A DNA stretch of 64,000 nucleotides, taken from contig PBMB01000009.1 of NCBI GenBank assembly GCA_002722455.1, positions 175,971 to 239,970 of the forward strand, written 5' to 3'. Source of the DNA: Chloroflexota bacterium. GTDB lineage: Bacteria; Chloroflexota; Dehalococcoidia; Lucifugimonadales; GCA-2722455. Of the stretch, positions 30,919 to 39,860 are shown in pieces (position 1 is the stretch's first letter; every line of letters begins with the position of its first letter). The position numbers were made by a program, and so were the translations under genes. The notes beneath the pieces are model-generated. The model searched no databases. It had not been told where the DNA came from and saw only the letters and a program-made list of their open reading frames with translations.

Positions 30919-32127
30919 TTATCTCGAAAGTACTACTAAACTCTCTACATGCCTAGTTTGAGGAAACATATCAATTAAATCAAATGAAGTGATTCTATAT
31001 CCTCCAGCTACTAAAATATTAAGATCTCTCGAAAGAGTTTTTGGGCTACAAGAAACATATGCAATTTTATTGGGTAAAAGTTCTAAAACTGTTGCTAAAG
31101 TTATTTGGTCACATCCCTTTCTTGAAGGATCCAATACAAGAACATCGGGAATCTGAACTAAAGTCTTAAGAATCTCACCTGTTTGTCCAACAATCATATT
31201 TACATTGCTCAATTCTTCAAGATTTACCTGAGCATCAGCTACAGCTGCTTTTGATTCTTCTATAGCTAAAATATTTTTAGAATATGGTGCCAAAACAGAA
31301 GCAAAAACACCAACACCTGAATAAGCATCTACTACAAATTCAGTGCCTCTCAAATTCAATCGAGATAAAATCAAACTACAAAGGTTTTCTGCTTGTTCTA
31401 TATTAACTTGGAAAAATGAAGGAGAAGAAATACGAAATTCACTACCACCTAATTTTTCTTTATAGAATTTTCCTCCAAGATTTACATCTAAATAATTATC
31501 CTCAAAAGCTGGTTGTATTAAGTAATCATCCGTATTAACTCCAGATCTCAGTGAAAACTGTGAAGCATCATCAAATTTACTTTGTATAGCAACCATTAAT
31601 TTATTTATGTTAGTATGCATTATCATACATTCGTCAATTTGAATAAATTTCCTAGTATTTCTATTCACAAACCCCAGCATACTATTTCTAACAGTAAATC
31701 TAGCATGGTTTCTATACCATAGTTTATTTTTTGCACCAATAATTTGATCTATAGTTGTATTTTTTAGAGATGAGTAGTTATTTAAATTCTTATTAACAAT
31801 AATTTTCTTAATTTCTAATTGATACTCATATTTAATATGTTGCCAATCACAACCTGTGCACTCACCAAAATATGCACAGGGAGAATCGATTCTTTCTGGT
31901 GAACATTTAATTACTTGATTAGTAATAGCTGCTTGTCTAAGCAGTTTAGAACCACGAAAAACACTTACAACATCTGTATTCACTGTTTCACCTAAAATAG
32001 CACCAAAAACACTTACAAGACCTCCTTCATGTTCAGCTTGCATGTCGCCTTCATCAGAAACTGACGTAATCTTAAGAATTACATCAACTTTTTTTTCGAA
32101 AATTGTTTTACGTGATTTTCTTGTCAT
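30919..32127 (-). CDS. TrmA/RlmD-family 23S rRNA/tRNA m5U methyltransferase
   Basis: TRAM-like N-terminus, 'CAYFGECTGCDWQHIKYEYQLEIK', 'FFQVNIEQAENL', 'VVDAYSGVGVFASVLAP', 'VLDPSRKGC', 'YVSCSPKTLSRDL'. Confidence 0.93.
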   Translation of the reverse strand: MTRKSRKTIFEKKVDVILKITSVSDEGDMQAEHEGGLVSVFGAILGETVNTDVVSVFRGSKLLRQAAITNQVIKCSPERIDSPCAYFGECTGCDWQHIKYEYQLEIKKIIVNKNLNNYSSLKNTTIDQIIGAKNKLWYRNHARFTVRNSMLGFVNRNTRKFIQIDECMIMHTNINKLMVAIQSKFDDASQFSLRSGVNTDDYLIQPAFEDNYLDVNLGGKFYKEKLGGSEFRISSPSFFQVNIEQAENLCSLILSRLNLRGTEFVVDAYSGVGVFASVLAPYSKNILAIEESKAAVADAQVNLEELSNVNMIVGQTGEILKTLVQIPDVLVLDPSRKGCDQITLATVLELLPNKIAYVSCSPKTLSRDLNILVAGGYRITSFDLIDMFPQTRHVESLVVLSR

Positions 32128-32213
32128 AACTATAGATAATACTTTTACTTACTAAATATCAATCCTTATGGAATAAATAAATTTTAATTAAATATTACAA
32201 TCTGATATTATAT

Positions 32214-33119
32214 TTGTTAAGGAAATTTCAAATGTCAACAATACAAAAAAAGCCTACAAAATTACCTCCTTGGTTTAAAGTTAAAATGCCAAATGGAAGT
32301 AATTTTAAAAAACTTCAAAATTTAGTAAAAAATAGTAGCCTCCATACAGTTTGTGAAGAAGCTCATTGTCCAAATATTGGCTCATGCTGGGAAAAAGGAA
32401 CTGCTACTTTCATGATTTTGGGTGAAATCTGTACTAGAGCTTGTGCATATTGTGCTGTAACCAGTGGAAAACCAAATAGCGTTGATAGATTAGAACCATT
32501 CCGATTAGCTAATGCAGTAAAACAACTAAACTTAAAATATGCTGTAATTACATCTGTAAACCGGGACGATCTACCCGATGGGGGATCTTCAATTTTTGCT
32601 GAATGTGTAATTCAAGTCAAAAAAAAGATGCCTGATTGTAAAATTGAAGTATTAATTCCTGATTTTTGTGGTGATTTAAATGCAATCAATACTGTATTAG
32701 CTGCAAATCCCGATACAATAAACCATAATATTGAAACTGTCGAAAGATTATTCCATAGGGTACGTCCAAAAGGCAATTATCTACAATCAATAGAACTACT
32801 AGGATATGTCAAAACTAAAGATAAAAATAAAATTACAAAATCTGGAATGATGGTTGGATTAGGTGAAACACAACTAGAAATAATTCAAACGATGAAAGCT
32901 TTGCGATCCGTAGATTGTGATATATTGACAATTGGACAATACCTTCAACCTTCAAAAAAACATATAAAGCTAAGTAAATGGTACAAACCTGAAGAATTTA
33001 AAGAGCTTGAAAATATTGCTCTTTCTCTAGGGTTTAAGCATGCTTTTTCAGGTCCATTAGTTCGCAGTTCATACCATGCTGGTGAACAATATGAATCTGC
33101 CATATCACAAATCCAATAA
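32214..33119 (+). CDS. lipA: lipoyl synthase (radical SAM); ATG at 32232 is the likelier start
   Basis: 'CEEAHCPNIGSCWEKGTATFMILGEICTRACAYCAV', 'INHNIETVERLFHRVRPKGNY', 'GPLVRSSYHAGEQY'. Confidence 0.96.
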   Translation: MLRKFQMSTIQKKPTKLPPWFKVKMPNGSNFKKLQNLVKNSSLHTVCEEAHCPNIGSCWEKGTATFMILGEICTRACAYCAVTSGKPNSVDRLEPFRLANAVKQLNLKYAVITSVNRDDLPDGGSSIFAECVIQVKKKMPDCKIEVLIPDFCGDLNAINTVLAANPDTINHNIETVERLFHRVRPKGNYLQSIELLGYVKTKDKNKITKSGMMVGLGETQLEIIQTMKALRSVDCDILTIGQYLQPSKKHIKLSKWYKPEEFKELENIALSLGFKHAFSGPLVRSSYHAGEQYESAISQIQ

Positions 33120-33142
33120 TAATCTATTCGTTAATCTAACTG

Positions 33143-33316
33143 CTAAAACTGAAAGAATTCTCTTGATTCAGTATATTCAGAAAAAGCATCCATTACCTCT
33201 GATTCCAAATTGGAAGTAAACTGCCTTAAATCAGATAAACCCATTCGATGAGAGCTTGAGTTGATCCCGTGATTATCTTTTTGACTGATAAATAAAACAG
33301 ATTTATTTCCACCCAA
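33143..33316 (-). CDS. candidate uncalled small ORF (57 aa, TTG start) overlapping the 3' end of the zinc-ribbon gene
   Basis: Hand translation: LGGNKSVLFISQKDNHGINSSSHRMGLSDLRQFTSNLESEVMDAFSEYTESREFFQF*; weak GAAGG upstream. Confidence 0.25.
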   Translation of the reverse strand: MGGNKSVLFISQKDNHGINSSSHRMGLSDLRQFTSNLESEVMDAFSEYTESREFFQF

Positions 33317-33785
33317 ATGACCCTTCAGGTCGAGGTGTAATACTCACACGATGACCAACACCACAAAAATATCTTTTTTCGTTTTTATCACCTCTTTTAC
33401 CTGACAGTACAAATTGCTCCATACCATCACCGCAAAAAGGACAAGTCACAGCAAATACTGCTCTATGGCCAACACGTACTACCTTAACATAAGCTAATTT
33501 TTCAAATAAATTTGGATAAGGACCTATATAACGAAAAATATGTTTAGTTGCTGAGCTAATTAATCTCTTATTCAATCGTTTTTTAATACCAGTAAAAGCA
33601 TAATCAGCATATCCACAACTAATACACTCAGGTTCATCATAACCCATAGTCATAAATGAACTACATTTAGGACAAACCATTTTCCCATCATGTGACTTGG
33701 TCCTCCTTGGCATACTTTGAAATTCATTTAAAACACTAACTGAATCTTCAACCACTTCATCTTTAGAATATTTCTGTGAAACCAT
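33303..33785 (-). CDS. double zinc-ribbon protein of unknown function
   Basis: CPKC...CISCGY, then CPFCGDG...YFCGVGH. Confidence 0.6.
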   Translation of the reverse strand: MVSQKYSKDEVVEDSVSVLNEFQSMPRRTKSHDGKMVCPKCSSFMTMGYDEPECISCGYADYAFTGIKKRLNKRLISSATKHIFRYIGPYPNLFEKLAYVKVVRVGHRAVFAVTCPFCGDGMEQFVLSGKRGDKNEKRYFCGVGHRVSITPRPEGSFGWK

Positions 33786-34017
33786 AATAAGACTCCTGAT
33801 AAATAAAAACCTACATTTAAATAATAATTACAAGATAACTCTTTACTCTATTCTTATACAAATATAAAATTTGTCAAGTACTTTTCTGTTTTAATTTTAA
33901 ATTAAAGGTAATTTTTTATAGAATTACTTAACTAGAAGCTCTTTTGTATTGTAACCATCTTCAATCTCATGATATATTCCTTGATACGAAAATAATTTTA
34001 AAAGAGCGTACAAAGAA

Positions 34018-34812
34018 ATGCCTCTAAATATAATTGTATGTATTAAACAATTAATCGACCCTGAAACACCTATTGAAAATTTAACTATAGATACACACTC
34101 TAAAGATATCGATACAATAGATCATAAAGAATTGATAACCAATGGTTTTGATTTAAATGCAGTCGAAGCAGCTTTATATCTAAAAGATAAATATGGTGCT
34201 AAGGTAACTATTATCTCTCTTGGTACAATGGAATCCCAAAATAGTTTAAAAAGACCTTTAGCAATGGGGGCAGATGAAGCGATTCTGATAAATAAACCGA
34301 ATACACCTATAGATTCTGCTACAACAGCATTACTTCTCTCAAAAACTATCAGCTTACATATACCATTTGATTTAATACTTTGTGGGAGGCAAGCTTCAGA
34401 CTGGGATAATGCAGAAATTCCATTTAGAATTGCAGAAAATTTAAATATCTCTTGTATAAGTCTAGTAAGTAAAATAGAAATCAATGAATCTAAGCTGATA
34501 GCAACTCGTGCACTCCCTAATGGGTTGCAAAAAGCTAAAACAAATTTACCTGGTTTAATTACTATAACAAATGAATTTGGAGAACCACGTTATCCTAGCC
34601 TTAGAGGAATTATGTCTGCAAATAAAAAAAATATTAAACAAATAACACCCACTTTTTTGGGTATAAATGAATCAGATATCACTACTAAGACTGAAACTAT
34701 CAGAATCAATTTCCAAACTCGTAAAAAAAACTGTGAATTTATTCAAAATGAAAATAATGAATACGCTGCACAAGCATTAACAGAAAAACTGAAAAACCTA
34801 AACTTGATCTAA
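34018..34812 (+). CDS. etfB: electron transfer flavoprotein beta subunit
   Basis: 'IVCIKQLIDPETP', 'NAVEAALYLKDKYGAKVTIISLG', 'LCGRQASDWDNAEIPFRIAE'. Confidence 0.93.
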   Translation: MPLNIIVCIKQLIDPETPIENLTIDTHSKDIDTIDHKELITNGFDLNAVEAALYLKDKYGAKVTIISLGTMESQNSLKRPLAMGADEAILINKPNTPIDSATTALLLSKTISLHIPFDLILCGRQASDWDNAEIPFRIAENLNISCISLVSKIEINESKLIATRALPNGLQKAKTNLPGLITITNEFGEPRYPSLRGIMSANKKNIKQITPTFLGINESDITTKTETIRINFQTRKKNCEFIQNENNEYAAQALTEKLKNLNLI

Positions 34813-34814
34813 AT

Positions 34815-35786
34815 ATGAACATACTAATTCTTGTAAATACTACAGACCCTGAAGCTAATAGTACCACTAGAGAAGCGATTTCTGTAGCTAATAAAATAGA
34901 CAACCAATACTCTATTGCCTTAATAAGTAAATCAGAAGAAACATTATCACATTTACAAGAATTAAACGATATATGTCCCAATAAAATCATAGCAACAAAT
35001 CCTCTTTTAAATACCCAATCTCTAGATCTATGGGTGGAATCGTTTAAACAAGTAATTAAGGAAACAAATCCCAAAATCATACTTATGGTTGCTGATGTAT
35101 TAACTCGTGAAATCAGTGCACGACTTGCTGCTCAACTCAACATACCGCTAATTCAAGAATCTTCTGAAATTAAAATTGAAAATAATTCTTTAAAATTTAT
35201 TCGTCCCATATTTGGTGGTATAGCTTCAGCGACAATACAGTCTGATGGAATTAGTCCATTAATTGTAACATTACAAAAAGGAGCGTTCGGCTCATCAAAT
35301 ATTCAAAAATACCCCAACCCTACAACAAGATATATTCAACTGGAATTGAAAACAGAAATGGAAAAGGTAAAATATGAAAAACTATCTCCAACTTCACCTA
35401 GTAGACTACCTATGGAAAAAGCATCATCTATTGTATGTGGAGGAAGAGGCCTTGGAGGACCAGAAGGATTTGATTTACTAAGTCAATTAGCTAATATACT
35501 TGATAATGGTACTATAGGCGCATCACGCGCTGCTTGTGATGCAGGTTGGATAGACCATAGTTATCAAATAGGTCTTACAGGAAGAACTGTTTCCCCAAAA
35601 CTATATTTTGCAATTGGAATTTCTGGAGCCAGCCAGCATATGTCTGGATGTACAAAATCTCAAACAATCGTTGCAATTAATACAGATCCTTCTGCACTTA
35701 TTTTCAATGAGGCAGATATAGGACTCATAGGTGATTGGGAAAAAATCATTCCAATATTAATTGAAAAAATCAAAACTACAAAATAG
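34815..35786 (+). CDS. etfA: electron transfer flavoprotein alpha subunit
   Basis: 'IVCGGRGLGGPEGFDLLSQLA', 'GASRAACDAGWIDHSYQIGLTGRTVSPKLYFAIGISGASQHMSGCTKSQTIVAINTDPSA'. Confidence 0.95.
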   Translation: MNILILVNTTDPEANSTTREAISVANKIDNQYSIALISKSEETLSHLQELNDICPNKIIATNPLLNTQSLDLWVESFKQVIKETNPKIILMVADVLTREISARLAAQLNIPLIQESSEIKIENNSLKFIRPIFGGIASATIQSDGISPLIVTLQKGAFGSSNIQKYPNPTTRYIQLELKTEMEKVKYEKLSPTSPSRLPMEKASSIVCGGRGLGGPEGFDLLSQLANILDNGTIGASRAACDAGWIDHSYQIGLTGRTVSPKLYFAIGISGASQHMSGCTKSQTIVAINTDPSALIFNEADIGLIGDWEKIIPILIEKIKTTK

Positions 35787-35813
35787 AGATCACAATAATT
35801 TAGGAGCAAAAAA

Positions 35814-36872
35814 TTGTATGGATTAGTTTATCACGGAAATAAAAATGTACGGCTTGAAAATCTACCTGAACCTGAACCTGACAAAAATGAAGTAAAAATT
35901 AAAATAGATTTTTGTGGTATCTGTGCAACAGATATCGAAGAATATGCATTTGGTCCTAAATTTATTTCTTTCGATAAGCCTCACCCTCTAACTCAATCTA
36001 AAGTGCCCTTAATTATTGGACATGAAATTACTGGAACTATCGTTTCATTGGGAGCAAATGTAACTAACGTAAAAACAGGAACAAAAATTGTACTTGATGG
36101 AACGATAAGTTGCATGAAATGCAACCAATGTAATTCAGGAAAACCTACACAGTGTCATTTGCTTGGAACAATAGGCTTTTCACAAAATGGTGGATTAGCT
36201 GAATATCTTACTTGGCCAGCAGCAAAAATAATAGAAATACCACCTGAAGTATCTAGTAAAGAGGCTGCCTTAACAGAACCTACGTCGGTAGCTCATCATG
36301 CAATACAACAAGGAGAAATTAGCTCTAATGAAACGATAGTGATTTTAGGAGCAGGTACTATAGGCTTACTGTCATTACAAATAGCTAAATCTATTGGATC
36401 AAAAGTTGTTGCTATCGATCAAAATAAAATGAAATTAGAGATGGCTAAAAAATTAGGAGCAGATGAAATAATAGATTCATCGAAAGAAAATGTCAGTGAA
36501 TCCTTACAAAAACTTACTGTATCTGGAGCAGATGTTGTCATCGATACAGCAGGAGGTATAGAAACATCAATTCAAGCTACAGAATGGGTTCGTTCAGGAG
36601 GACGCGTCGTCCTAGTTGCAATTTATACATCTACACCTAAGTATGATTTCAATACTATTGTTGCTAAAGAAATTCAAGTATTAGGCTCATTAGGTTACAA
36701 TATTAATGATGTAAAAGCTGCAATTAATCTGATTGCTCAAAAAAAAGTATTAACCAAACCTCTAATATCAGAAATTATTGGTATTGATAAAGTACTTTCT
36801 TATGGCTACCCCAAAATGTTAGCTGAATCAAAAGATATTTTCCGAATTTTAGTAGACCCATCGAAATATTAA
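35814..36872 (+). CDS. zinc-dependent medium-chain alcohol/polyol dehydrogenase
   Basis: 'CGICATDIEEY', 'GHEITGTIV', 'CMKCNQCNSGKPTQC', Rossmann 'VILGAGTIGLLSLQIAKSIG'; TTG start after GGAG. Confidence 0.9.
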   Translation: MYGLVYHGNKNVRLENLPEPEPDKNEVKIKIDFCGICATDIEEYAFGPKFISFDKPHPLTQSKVPLIIGHEITGTIVSLGANVTNVKTGTKIVLDGTISCMKCNQCNSGKPTQCHLLGTIGFSQNGGLAEYLTWPAAKIIEIPPEVSSKEAALTEPTSVAHHAIQQGEISSNETIVILGAGTIGLLSLQIAKSIGSKVVAIDQNKMKLEMAKKLGADEIIDSSKENVSESLQKLTVSGADVVIDTAGGIETSIQATEWVRSGGRVVLVAIYTSTPKYDFNTIVAKEIQVLGSLGYNINDVKAAINLIAQKKVLTKPLISEIIGIDKVLSYGYPKMLAESKDIFRILVDPSKY

Positions 36873-36877
36873 TCATT

Positions 36878-37960
36878 TTATCTAAAAACTGTTCCATCCG
36901 AACTTACTTTTGTAACACGTTCAGTTCCCTTATATGCAATTGCTTTTAAAGATGTCTCTATTCGTTCACCAGGCTGAATTGAACTTGCAGTTCCCGATTT
37001 TAGAGCTTCTTCTAATCCTTGGTTAGTATAACCTGTAAAAGGTTCAAGTCCTACATTATATGTACGACCATAAAAAGGATATCCAAATCCTCCTCCAAGG
37101 GACTGCCAATACCAAAGATACTTAAACACATCAGTAGAATAACTTACCGCCCATCCAATCCCAAGCTTCTGATTAGTGACAGCATACCAGCCTTCAGGCA
37201 TATCTAGTATATAAGACTGATCATAAATCCTAAGATCTTTATGTGGTATTTTACTCAAGTCAATTTCTTCACCATGTTTATCTTTTGTATACGGCCATTT
37301 TGTACGAAGACCAGCTTGAAGACGATTGTTAGGATGCCAATCAACTTCTGGATGATTTAATATTTCACCACCTGGTAAATCAATTACACAATCTGTACTT
37401 AAAAAAGGAGTTCCCAATGCAATATGTTCACCCCAAATATAATCAAGAACCTCTTCTCCTTCATTTACTAATACTTCATCAATTTGAAGAAATGGAGAGC
37501 CATTCAACAAAGTTAAAGTTTTCTCAAAAAAGAATGGCGTCCTGTATGTTCTGACAGAAAATTTTACTGCCACTTTTAATACTGTATCCTCAAGAATAAT
37601 ACAATCCCAAGGAATTGTATTAACTTCAGCATGCAACCCTAAATCTGCCCCCTTATAATTTGAGGGATATCCTCCAGCAGGCAAAACAGTTTGCCAACCA
37701 CCTTCATACAAATCTAGCCATGTACTTGTAGAATCACCAGATGTAGCTATGAATTTAGAAGAATCACGTACACCTAATGGAGAACGCCACATAAAATCAA
37801 TATCTGTCTCTTTATGGACAAACTGATATATATCTGCTCCTTTATCAACAAGAACTACGACACGTAAAATATCATTTTCAATAACAACTGTTTTTAAACC
37901 TCTATATGTCCAGTCATCAGAAACACGACAACCGTGATTACGTTCAATTTGATAATGAAT
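36878..37960 (-). CDS. DUF4432 / aldose-1-epimerase-like protein; proposed extended frame with ATT start
   Basis: Supplied ORF begins at 37792, but the frame stays open with protein-like sequence (HYQIERNHGCRVSDDWTYRGLKTVVIENDILRVVVLVDKGADIYQFVHKETDIDFMWRSPLG) to ATT at 37960, one nt past the upstream stop and after AGGAG. Confidence 0.7.
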   Translation of the reverse strand: MHYQIERNHGCRVSDDWTYRGLKTVVIENDILRVVVLVDKGADIYQFVHKETDIDFMWRSPLGVRDSSKFIATSGDSTSTWLDLYEGGWQTVLPAGGYPSNYKGADLGLHAEVNTIPWDCIILEDTVLKVAVKFSVRTYRTPFFFEKTLTLLNGSPFLQIDEVLVNEGEEVLDYIWGEHIALGTPFLSTDCVIDLPGGEILNHPEVDWHPNNRLQAGLRTKWPYTKDKHGEEIDLSKIPHKDLRIYDQSYILDMPEGWYAVTNQKLGIGWAVSYSTDVFKYLWYWQSLGGGFGYPFYGRTYNVGLEPFTGYTNQGLEEALKSGTASSIQPGERIETSLKAIAYKGTERVTKVSSDGTVFR

Positions 37961-37961
37961 T

Positions 37962-39788
37962 TTATTGCTCCTGAACTAATTTTTTATAAACAACGTGAAT
38001 TTCTAATTTTTCAATTTCTAAAAGTCTATTTTTTTTAACTTTTGAATTCAGTAAGTGAACTCCTACTAAATTTTCCCCAACAGCTAAATATGTTGGATCA
38101 AGATTAAACAGCACCCATCCATTTCGCATACATGGATCTTTTAACTCTATATTATTAATACGTACTCCAATATTTTTGTTTGCACTTTTATCCAAAGGGT
38201 TATTGTAAAGAACACCTCCATGCCCAATTGTTGCAACTTCAACACTGTCAGCTCTTTTTTCTGGGTTTTTGGTTGAACTTGGACCGTCAGATAGCAAGAT
38301 TTGTAAATTAACAAAGCTGATTTTATCAATATTTTCCTTCAGATCATCAGATACATTAATAGTCAATAAACAATCTTGATTTGGATTATTTGGTATTTTT
38401 TCTGGTAATTGTGCCAACATATTAGTATTTGCATATCCAAATGTTGGTGTATACCAATCCTCTGCATTCGGTATCACGCTAGCACTATGGCCTCCTCCGC
38501 GTCTTTCTATGATAAATGTCTTATCTTTCATCTTAAATCCATCTGTTAACGTAAGTTCCTTATACAAATCTAAATGACTCTTCCAATCTTCTCCTCCATA
38601 AGGAGAATCCTTTGCATAAGTAAAATTAAATGTCTGTATACCATCTGCACCCTGATTAAACCAATTTGCAACCCCTCCACGTAATACATTAATCCCTGGG
38701 TCCATATATCCATCAGATGCATGATGCGCATCCAGGGTAGGGTATATAGGTAATGTTTTAGTCAAAGACCGAAAACTTTCAATGTCAACTTCAAATGAGC
38801 GGCATCCTAACGATATAATATCCATAAGGTCGTCATCTATCCATGTTTTTACATCTAGCCCATCAAAATGACAACCAACTATAGTTTCAGGAAGACGCAC
38901 AGCTAATAAACAAGGCCTTCTCCCTTTTGCTTCTAACTCCAACAACATCTTACGTACCGAAGTTACAAAATCAGTTACTGAATCTCTTAATTCCCACTGA
39001 CGTCCCGGAGGTAAAACATATCCTCTTGCAAAATTAAGTTCAAGCCCGTCATAATCATAATTTTCAACTATTTCTGTCAAATTTTCCAATATATATTGTC
39101 TTAATTCCTTAATAGCAAAATTCCAAATTTTGGTTCCTCCGTTACCAGTAAATAACCACTCCGGATGAGATTCTTTCATAGGAATTGTTGCTTGACCATG
39201 TCCTTCATTATCACTACCATTCATTCGATGGGAATAAAAAGCCTCAATACCTCTTTTATGGGTTTCTTCTTGTAAAATTTGAACAATATCAATGTCATCT
39301 TTTATCCATCTTTGGAAAACTGGAATATCAATACTTGGTAATCTCTTACTTCTATAAGTTGCCTGATTGCCTTCAGAAAAATTCCACCATATACTGTCAA
39401 TTTTTACATCATTATTATCAGCAAACTCAAAAAAATGACGTATTAAGTAGTCTAAATCAAATTTAGAACTGTCATATCGAGCAACAGGCCTAGCATCTTT
39501 CTTTACAAGTCTCATCCATGCTAAAGACCCTAAGACATCTACCCCACTCACCATCTTCCCTGATTTTATTGCTTTAACAAGACGATACGATCTATTTATA
39601 AGGCGCAACTGATGATCTATTTCTTCATCAGGATTATTGTAAGAAAATTCATCATTCATCTCAATCGGGAACATCCTGTTTACAAAATCAACCAACTCTG
39701 GCCATGCAGTCAAGGACTGAATCATTGAAAAATTCACGTCAAAATTAGCAATTACTTTCCTATTTTTGATAACATCTTTTTTATTCAT
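37962..39788 (-). CDS. glycoside-hydrolase-like TIM-barrel protein (GH10-like/putative glycosidase)
   Basis: 'YDGLELNFARGYVLPPGRQWELRDSVTDFVTSVRKML', 'IDSIWWNFSEGN', C-terminal beta-rich region. Confidence 0.6.
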   Translation of the reverse strand: MNKKDVIKNRKVIANFDVNFSMIQSLTAWPELVDFVNRMFPIEMNDEFSYNNPDEEIDHQLRLINRSYRLVKAIKSGKMVSGVDVLGSLAWMRLVKKDARPVARYDSSKFDLDYLIRHFFEFADNNDVKIDSIWWNFSEGNQATYRSKRLPSIDIPVFQRWIKDDIDIVQILQEETHKRGIEAFYSHRMNGSDNEGHGQATIPMKESHPEWLFTGNGGTKIWNFAIKELRQYILENLTEIVENYDYDGLELNFARGYVLPPGRQWELRDSVTDFVTSVRKMLLELEAKGRRPCLLAVRLPETIVGCHFDGLDVKTWIDDDLMDIISLGCRSFEVDIESFRSLTKTLPIYPTLDAHHASDGYMDPGINVLRGGVANWFNQGADGIQTFNFTYAKDSPYGGEDWKSHLDLYKELTLTDGFKMKDKTFIIERRGGGHSASVIPNAEDWYTPTFGYANTNMLAQLPEKIPNNPNQDCLLTINVSDDLKENIDKISFVNLQILLSDGPSSTKNPEKRADSVEVATIGHGGVLYNNPLDKSANKNIGVRINNIELKDPCMRNGWVLFNLDPTYLAVGENLVGVHLLNSKVKKNRLLEIEKLEIHVVYKKLVQEQ

Positions 39789-39860
39789 ATAACACTACCG
39801 TTTCTATGAAAATTAGCCACACTCAATCAACAGATTTCGTACATCACAAAATTATCTCAA

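Noticed and set aside
34739-35080. Minus-strand 113-aa ORF
   Set aside because: Antisense to the etfB/etfA junction; both sense genes have clear ETF signatures.
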